This document shows, one piece after another, positions 60,401-64,000 of a stretch of 64,000 nucleotides of DNA. Where the stretch lies: contig CM037788.1 in assembly GCA_021229015.1 (NCBI GenBank), forward strand, positions 54,883,145 to 54,947,144. The letters run 5' to 3'. This DNA comes from Solen grandis. Taxonomy: Eukaryota > Mollusca > Bivalvia > Adapedonta > Solenidae. Below the pieces are notes generated by a model. It ran no database searches. It was given only the letters and a program-made list of their open reading frames with translations, and was not told the DNA's origin. Numbering within the stretch: position 1 is the first letter of the stretch; every line of letters begins with the position of its first letter. Both the position numbers and the translations under genes were made by a program.

Positions 60401-60928
60401 CACTTTGTATTGTAGGTCAGTTTTGAGCCATATCTACTTGTTCAGCCAGTTTTATTACTCTTTCATTTACTTTTAACAATTCATGTTTACAGTTATCTGA
60501 AAGCTGTATATGCCCTTTAAAGATATAAATTTCTATATATATTCACAATGTATATAATTTCTATGGAATCTTCACTATAATAATCCATAAATTAAAATTT
60601 GAAAATAAAATGCGGGCATTTTTATTTCTTACAGAAAAGATACATTGTTTGCATTTTTCAGATGCCATACATCAATCAGTCTGCCATGTCCATCCCTGAG
60701 AAGTTTTCGCTGAAACGTACGTACGTGATATTCCGGACACTCGGCCTGCGACACTTGACGGTGACGGACAGTCTAAACATCGTCAAGGGGATCATCACGC
60801 GGAAGGATCTCATGGGCTTTAACATGCAGGAGAAACTCTCTGAGAAAGTTCACCAGGATTTGAATCGTAACATCAACGGGCGTGTAGAAATGTCTCCAGT
60901 GGCTGGGTCATCATCAAATATGGTCTAG
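42425..60928 (+). CDS. CLC-6/7-like chloride/proton transporter (partial, N terminus in assembly gap)
   Basis: Voltage-gated chloride channel family, probably an endosomal/lysosomal 2Cl-/H+ exchanger. Exons 42425-42667, 44738-44932, 45137-45228, 46923-47053, 47864-48035, 48804-48975, 50311-50477, 56184-56207, 58000-58179, 59479-59590, 60157-60252, 60662-60928 join in phase to 616 residues plus TAG. Seen: [28 protein letters not shown], here given as its parts GAPVGGLLF and SMEEVSSFW, where the second Glu matches the proton glutamate of exchangers; membrane segments (IIGIIGGILGAAF, MVIVTIFSILIPA); a luminal loop with four Cys and five N-glycosylation sequons; GALVPMLMIGAIYGRIVGR; GDFFTHPVYHALLELK; then two CBS domains (AKDIMSESIITVETQESVF and YVIFRTLGLRHLTVTD with GIITRKDLMGF). 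Human ClC-7 is about 805 residues, so 190 or so are missing upstream, including the gating Glu. Family certain, subfamily tentative. Confidence 0.93.
42732..44238 (+). repeat. Dispersed repeat, AGCTCACCTGAGC type, with tandem units of about 162 bp
   Basis: Opens TTTAGCTCACCTGAGCACG and closes TCTCAGGTGAGCGACCAAG with GGGCCATCTTGGCCCTCTTG. Inside are (CCGT)n runs at about 42785-42823 and 42992-43040 and about six tandem units each with CACTCTAGCATCTTCAT, ATCTTCAAACTTTAT and GTCAGGAGTTATGCCCC. It fills the CLC intron after exon 42667. Non-coding. Confidence 0.75.
44933..44964. repeat. (GAT)n microsatellite at a CLC splice donor
   Basis: GTAAGATGATGATGATGATG and onward: the 5' splice site of the CLC exon ending at 44932 runs directly into a trinucleotide repeat of about nine units. 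Confidence 0.85.
45974..46726 (+). repeat. Dispersed repeat, AGCTTACCTGAGC type, with 145-bp tandem units
   Basis: Opens TTTAGCTTACCTGAGCACTT and closes TCAGGTGAGCGACACAGGG with GGCCATCTTGGCCCTCTTG. Contains (CGTCGTC)n and four tandem units of 145 bp (starts near 46085, 46230, 46375, 46520) with TTCATGAAACTTGGTCAGG and GGGTCAAAAACTAGGTCACC. Because 145 is not a multiple of 3, the open frames across it are chance. It lies in a CLC intron. Confidence 0.8.
48060..48300. repeat. TTAA MITE family 2, diverged partial copy
   Basis: Begins TTAACCCCTTACCTCATGAA and contains CTGAGCTACAATATTGTATG, GCAAACAGAGGAGACCCTGA and CGCCTGATCTTGGTCT, all family 2 words. The far end is not recognisable. It lies 24 bp after the CLC donor at 48036. 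Confidence 0.5.
48450..48712 (+). mobile_element. tRNA-like SINE family B
   Basis: Has GTGAGTTTGATTCTCGAATG (box B area), CTTGCTTGGCACTCAGCAT, AGGACTGGTTGGTTTAGTG, TACGGCGTGATACTGCAATG, GTCTCCAAATGACTTG and a terminal TTAAACCC. The box A side is poor. It lies just upstream of the CLC exon at 48804. Confidence 0.7.
49013..49730 (+). repeat. Dispersed repeat beginning TATACCCCCGAAACAAAG, with internal tandem units
   Basis: Opens TATACCCCCGAAACAAAG and GATGGGGTATATAGGAGTC, then (TCGG)n. About four units follow, each with GGAAGTGCAGTGCACAAGAA and CATAACT. Non-coding CLC intron sequence. Confidence 0.65.
51444..51470 (+). repeat. Left terminal inverted repeat of the transposon
   Basis: CGTCGGCCTCGTTCGAAAAG plus GACGTAA. 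Identical, reversed, to 56068-56094. Confidence 0.9.
52453..54756 (-). CDS. Transposase-like protein, 767 residues
   Basis: Single uninterrupted frame from ATG 54756 to stop at 52453. Residues 1-66 are acidic and polar; WKPPKKKKRKLKFKP at about 66-80 is a nuclear signal. Near 237-260 a Cys-rich patch (CSERMLHPSKC, then C and C) may bind metal, followed by FSRFWQTMDWEQKRMYVLGL. Later come VPVCKNMFLSTLGLNEK, KKDLCDTCCAH (about 447-457) and the core ITVDLQS, CCHNYTVFDL, IIYSDGCGYQNRNSTL and ERGHTQMECDSVHSVIER. Candidate acidic catalytic residues are D501, D578 and E617 or D619, spaced as in an RNase H-like fold. The YSDGCGYQNRN / GHTQMECDSVHS pair recalls uncharacterised, multicopy invertebrate proteins (DUF7869-like); that link is from memory. 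Position inside inverted repeats supports transposase. No frame break, so it may be young or active. Confidence 0.8.
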   Translation of the reverse strand: MFSRGKQLVQLSLAKLGNSESNETCSRNEHVEDPSEHRKALNVDENENMITDEDIDNDNDITDPDWKPPKKKKRKLKFKPSTKNILECNEILSDTDSSMHEDTDDELIPKQVKDPNEVTIDHAYNRSKNTNKVMNIDNTETQTAVSCILENESAKDTETSQGILNIQNSQDNTEQLDSVEHEEVVETTEVDSITLSQRIEQSTKVQKEKNKRLRMAGLKYMGVKSKTNGMKTQSVECSERMLHPSKCTKRCKTEKEGRQCGSVHESHRKDIFSRFWQTMDWEQKRMYVLGLIQRKEVSRKTVEAGQESRRKFSFKYFLQVGDERVPVCKNMFLSTLGLNEKMVYHWINSSESGIPKPKVSDQSESQSEVHTPSAKDHARKFLDELPKVPSHYCRASTGKQYIEPLFTTMTELHNEYKRNMQNESKPVLQITQFTKLFKSMDLSLFQPKKDLCDTCCAHAAGTVDEEEYAAHVKKKDEAQVSKQNDKEMAIKEGNIRVITVDLQSLLLCPKLNASCLYYKTKLCCHNYTVFDLASRSVMNYFWHEVDGELTSNIFASCLIDYLENQNLDGIERVIIYSDGCGYQNRNSTLSNALSQFAIKHKITVEQKFLERGHTQMECDSVHSVIERNIKRKSIYVPQQYVECIEDARRDSPYQVKYLKYTFFKDFSKVGKYKSIRPGTGVGSPTVNEIRLLKYTDDGIIHYKIDYNSSEYQPLPMPRTASSNLNLDPKALYDKPLPIKRSKFEHLQQIKQVIPRDYHDFYDAIPHQ
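54772..55479 (-). CDS. F-box protein carried by the transposon, 235 residues
   Basis: Frame from ATG 55479 (CCCATGG, good context) to TGA 54772-54774. Residues 9-55 are a clear F-box (SLPDYILVKILSEIPLNQLL, then NRTCKKLYEIIEE and VLWKDI), the motif that binds SKP1 in SCF ubiquitin ligases. The rest holds leucine-rich-repeat-like strands (LYWLDISQCPISTLCFL, LKILNVSECIHLVDSDF, LDQLYVSYTKISPTTAV, LTVLDLSGIKMSVNQ), a likely substrate-binding part. Only 15 nt separate its stop from the ATG of the transposase-like ORF on the same strand. A splice acceptor-like TTGCAG lies about 21 nt before the ATG, so an upstream exon is possible. It is intact, which argues for function in the element. F-box identity is strong; the target is unknown. 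Confidence 0.82.
   Translation of the reverse strand: MEWKQPDDCLLSLPDYILVKILSEIPLNQLLHSVNRTCKKLYEIIEENCVLWKDIDIAVDHSINSGTLKRILKHSFGFQTFFIPFADFDCHTFDIDFIFTTNLCNAKSLYWLDISQCPISTLCFLKYMPSLKILNVSECIHLVDSDFCVISACENLDQLYVSYTKISPTTAVELFSKLKLTVLDLSGIKMSVNQCDAIIKPCMLYLQVTFREDESDQEINQLRLRHRDCSIRSCV
55484..55556 (+). repeat. Two internal copies of the terminal-repeat core
   Basis: GAAAAGGACGTA occurs at 55484-55495 and again within TTCGAAAAGGACGTAACTAC at 55536-55555. The second matches the right terminal repeat (reverse complement) over about 21 bases. Both lie just upstream of the F-box ATG. Confidence 0.8.
56068..56094 (-). repeat. Right terminal inverted repeat of the transposon
   Basis: TTACGTC plus CTTTTCGAACGAGGCCGACG, reverse complement of 51444-51470. 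It ends 89 bp before the 24-nt CLC microexon. Confidence 0.9.
56781..57074 (+). mobile_element. tRNA-like SINE family B, fullest copy
   Basis: TCGGTGGCTGAGTGGTTAGA (box A), GTTTGGTCCCC near box B, CTTGCTTGGCGCTCAGCATA, AGGACTGGTTGGCTGG, GGTATCATGCCACATGTC, GCATGATACTGCAGTGTGG, CAAATGACTGAAATACTGTC. It lies in the CLC intron after the microexon. Confidence 0.75.
57177..57417. mobile_element. TTAA-flanked MITE, family 1, copy 4
   Basis: TTAA at 57177-57180 and 57414-57417; ends and central palindrome as in copy 1, with very few differences. Confidence 0.85.
57612..57860. mobile_element. TTAA-flanked MITE, family 2, copy 1
   Basis: TTAACCTTTACTTCAT at the left faces ATGAGGTAAAGGTTTAA at the right. 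The interior has AGACCCAGATCAGCTCC facing GAGCTGTCTGATCTGGGTT and GAATATTCAT near the right end. Full-length partner at 62589-62837. Confidence 0.75.
59067..59308. mobile_element. TTAA-flanked MITE, family 1, copy 5
   Basis: TTAA at 59067-59070 and 59305-59308, CCCTTTCCCTCATA / TATGAGGGAAAGGG ends and the same central palindrome. It lies in the CLC intron between exons 58179 and 59479. Confidence 0.85.
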
Positions 60929-61530
60929 ACTCTAGTCAGGTACAGGAAGTGGCATGAACCAACATTGCCTTATTATTGAGTCTGTGAAAAATGTGTTTTT
61001 TGATGAGGGAGGAGTAAGATGGAGCAAAATCTCTACCTCATAGATAAAACAGGGGGGGGGGATAATATGTAGAGATTTATCAAATTAAGAATTTGTCATG
61101 AAAAAAAAATCATGTTTCTATCCAGATACCAGTTTATTTTACCATTCATCAATTTTTAGAATATCTTTATAGACAATAGAGTTTGATAAAAACTTAATGT
61201 TGGTTAATTAATCAGATGCATTCACAGCAGAATGTAGAGATTATCAACTACAGTTAAAAGAGCTGTTGTGTAAAGATTGATGATATTGGGTTTACAGTAC
61301 AGGTTGATCCAAAAATAGGGTTTCTTTTAACTTCTTTGAAATTATCGAAGATGTTAAAATCTTGGTAATATCCAAATTACATAAATTAGATAAACAAAAC
61401 ATACAGGGATGATGCCATGGACTGACTTGACTTGAGGTAAAGAGTACCTTTTATGTATAGAAAATTAGTATATTGAAGAACTATTGAAATCTGTCTCATT
61501 CTGCAAAATACTTATATCTTAAGGTAACCT

Positions 61531-61707
61531 ATCCATCATTAAATTATAATCACGGTCCTTCAAATGCTTAAAAAGACTTCATTGCAGATGCAAGCATCCA
61601 TTGATTTGTAGTTATGGACTCTTTTGCTCAAAGTCTATAAAGGCTTGCATTTACCATTAAATACCCACAATCATTTGAAGGACCATGATCACAATTTAAT
61701 GATGGAT
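61531..61707. mobile_element. Hairpin MITE in the CLC 3' region
   Basis: ATCCATCATTAAATTATAAT with CACGGTCCTTCAAATG faces CATTTGAAGGACCATG with ATCACAATTTAATGATGGAT: inverted arms of about 36 bp with a few mismatches, in 177 bp. TGCAAGC and GCTTGCA inside extend the fold. Confidence 0.65.
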
Positions 61708-62588
61708 GGATATTAATCATATTGTATATGTGTATTCTTGTTTAATCAAAAACTGTATAGTTATGTAGCTTTGTATCATGTGAGGTGATAATGATTATAC
61801 AAATGATATACGAGACCAATATACTAACTAATTATAGCTCCAACACTTTAGTTGGGGCGGGGGTAGGGGTTGCATGTAGAAATTACTTTTTTCCATCTAG
61901 GGGCAGTCCGTCCAGTTGTCCTAGGACAAGGGTATAAAAATTATAAGAGCGATTGGTGTAAAACTGTGGTAACTACTTATAAATAAAGAAACAGTTACAA
62001 TAATTCAATAATTTTGAACCAAGCCTTAAATTGTGTATTTTAATTTTTTATTCATTTTGACATGCTTAACAGTACTTTACTTAAAGTGCTGTAATGAGGG
62101 TTAGGGGGGGTATTACCTTAAGTTATAAATCTTGTCTTATCAAAAACTGTTCAACTTTTTGTCTGGTATTTGAGTATAAATTTCAGATCATAAACATAAG
62201 GTACAAGTTATATGACTGGAAAAATAATTAATTCACACAGTATTTTTATAAAGTTATTATTTTTTAGCCGATTTCTCAGCCAGTAATCATAGAATATGTA
62301 TGTGTTATTTTAAGTGTAATTAATTAATTATTCAATGTGTGATAACATTTTGAAATTAATAAACAGTTTTTAAAAAAACAACAACAAAAAAAACACACTT
62401 ATCCCATATAGGTTAATAGTCCTTATATTATACTGCTAAAAGAAAATCTTCAGAAAAGCATGATCCTTTACTTTCAAGTATCTGAGTCAATATTTCTGAC
62501 CATTTTGGATTTCATACAAAATGGTCGACATTTATCAGGAAAAAAGACATGGATTGGGTTTCAGCAGAGTACTATTATCCTTGATAAA

Positions 62589-62837
62589 TTAACCCTTTAC
62601 TTCATGTAGACTCATTTTGATGCAGTGGCAAACAGAGCAGACCCAGATCATATAGCTCCTGTGGGAACTGTCTGATCAGGGTCTCCTCCGTTTGCTCATA
62701 CAATATTGTAGCTCAGTTCCTACACAGTCTGTGTGGCAAAGAAAAATTCATGATTTCATATACCATTTTAAGTTCCATTAATTGATGTTCATCAAGTCAT
62801 GAATTTGTACATGAATATTCATGAGGTAAAGGGTTAA
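62589..62837. mobile_element. TTAA-flanked MITE, family 2, copy 2
   Basis: TTAACCCTTTACTTCATG faces CATGAGGTAAAGGGTTAA. Interior words GCAAACAGAGCAGACCCAGA and TGTCTGATCAGGGTCT are shared with the copy at 57612. Confidence 0.8.
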
Positions 62838-64000
62838 ATCAGCATTATCTACATGTAATATTGTGTATTGAAAATGTTTCATTCATTCAGACATTCCTAT
62901 CATGCTCTCACTAGGTTCAGTATTGACTTATTTTAGTTATATCTGGTGACAATGTAAATATGACAAAAAACAGACGTTACATGACTTATCACAATGTGCC
63001 AAATACTAATTAATGCTAGCATGTTACTCAACCTATATAAATTGTGTTAAATGGTCGCTCATTTTTTTCTTCATATATATAGCTAATTTTATATTCTCTG
63101 ACAAGAGATATTGTAGCTATAAGTCAATTTTATATTTATTTCTTTAAAATATTAAAATAAGAATTTTTTTTTTTTTTTCCTTTTTTTTTTCTTTTAAGAA
63201 AAAAATAATGAGGTTTATAAATGCAAGTGTTCAGATACATAATATTGACAGTGATTTGGGTTTACTAGATGATAAGATATTTTCTAAACAGGGTTAATAA
63301 TAAGCAGAGATTTTTTAGTGTATACATTATATTCATTAATTTTCATACTCGATATATTTTTCCAAAAATGTTATGTGCCAAAAGGTTCCTTTTTTCTTTT
63401 TTGTGCTCTGTTAAGGGGGTATGATACAGTTTTTTTATTTTCACATATGTAAATTATTGTGCTGAATATGAAAATATAAAAAATATAAAAATATTGATAG
63501 GTCACTGTGCTTGTTTTATGTACCTTTGTATATCCATAGTAACTGATTTTAATAAATAGCTAAAATATACCGGTACATCTCTGGTTAAAAAGAAAAAAAA
63601 GTAAAAAGTCTACAAATAGAAGACACACAAACTAACAGTTACTTTATGATAGTTCAATATATCTGAATAAATTGTTAAAATACCCTTTTTCATTTTTACA
63701 GAAAACCCATAGAAGTTTTAGAATAGGGAGAGAAAAGTTGCTTCATTTTCAAACATATTTTAATTTTTACAGAAGGCCAAGTTGCTGCATAATAGATAAG
63801 AAATACTGGAGGTGATAATTCCAGTATAGGGGGTTGTGACACATCATAACTTTAGAAATTATATACCATCAAATCTGTCAAACTAAGTTCACTCAACGGA
63901 AACTGAAAACTGGGCTATATCTGGAGGTTTCCATTATTCAGAGATAAAATGTCTAAAAAATTCGGGACTGGGAATCCAGTCACTGGCTTTTGTTCACAGG

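Larger units (their letters stand above)
60929..64000. other. CLC 3' untranslated region and downstream sequence, no further gene seen
   Basis: AT-rich. Candidate AATAAA signals lie at 61982 and 62358. Apart from the hairpin at 61531 and the MITE at 62589, I see only A/T runs (for example near 63165-63200) and no convincing coding exon up to the window end. Confidence 0.5.

Overview
This is a eukaryotic nuclear window from an intron-rich, repeat-rich metazoan genome. The three recognisable host genes are split into short coding exons (24 to about 250 nt, the last exon of the second gene being longer) by introns carrying SINEs, MITEs and DNA transposons. The exon style, the animal orthologues and the dispersed repeats that open with AGCTCACCTGAGC suggest a bivalve mollusc. 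That species guess rests on general familiarity with such repeats and was not tested.

Layout. (1) 390-16456, plus strand: C-terminal half of the histone chaperone FACT subunit SPT16. (2) 18632-26079 (possibly to 26227), plus strand: an unrecognised three-exon gene with basic segments, two CRE-type sites upstream and a probable frameshift near its end. (3) 34831-42249, minus strand: kinase-domain exons of an Aurora A-type kinase, running into a 100-N assembly gap at 42272-42371. (4) 42425-60928, plus strand: a CLC-6/7-like chloride/proton transporter whose first exons are also lost in the gap, so (3) and (4) form a head-to-head pair. The host genes look like ordinary housekeeping or cell-cycle genes and are not evidently one pathway.

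The mobile content is the striking part. Intron 9 of the CLC gene holds a 4.65-kb DNA transposon (51444-56094) on the opposite strand. It has near-perfect terminal inverted repeats and an ATAT target duplication. It encodes a 767-residue transposase-like protein with candidate acidic catalytic residues, and, 15 nt upstream of it, a separate 235-residue F-box protein. Four other elements with CAG...CTG ends all show exact 5-bp target duplications (1743-3397, 7334-8669, 11125-13839, 37564-39754); the first keeps a hAT-like zinc-finger ORF fragment. Inside the third sits a 2.4-kb foldback element built of tandem GGGGAAATTCTGG-type repeats facing each other; a shorter relative lies at 31105-32044. 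Five copies of a roughly 240-bp TTAA-flanked MITE, a second TTAA MITE family, at least three tRNA-like SINE families and several tandem-repeat-bearing dispersed repeats fill most of the rest.

Limits: exon boundaries were assigned by eye from reading frame, GT/AG sites and remembered family sequence. No database search was possible.
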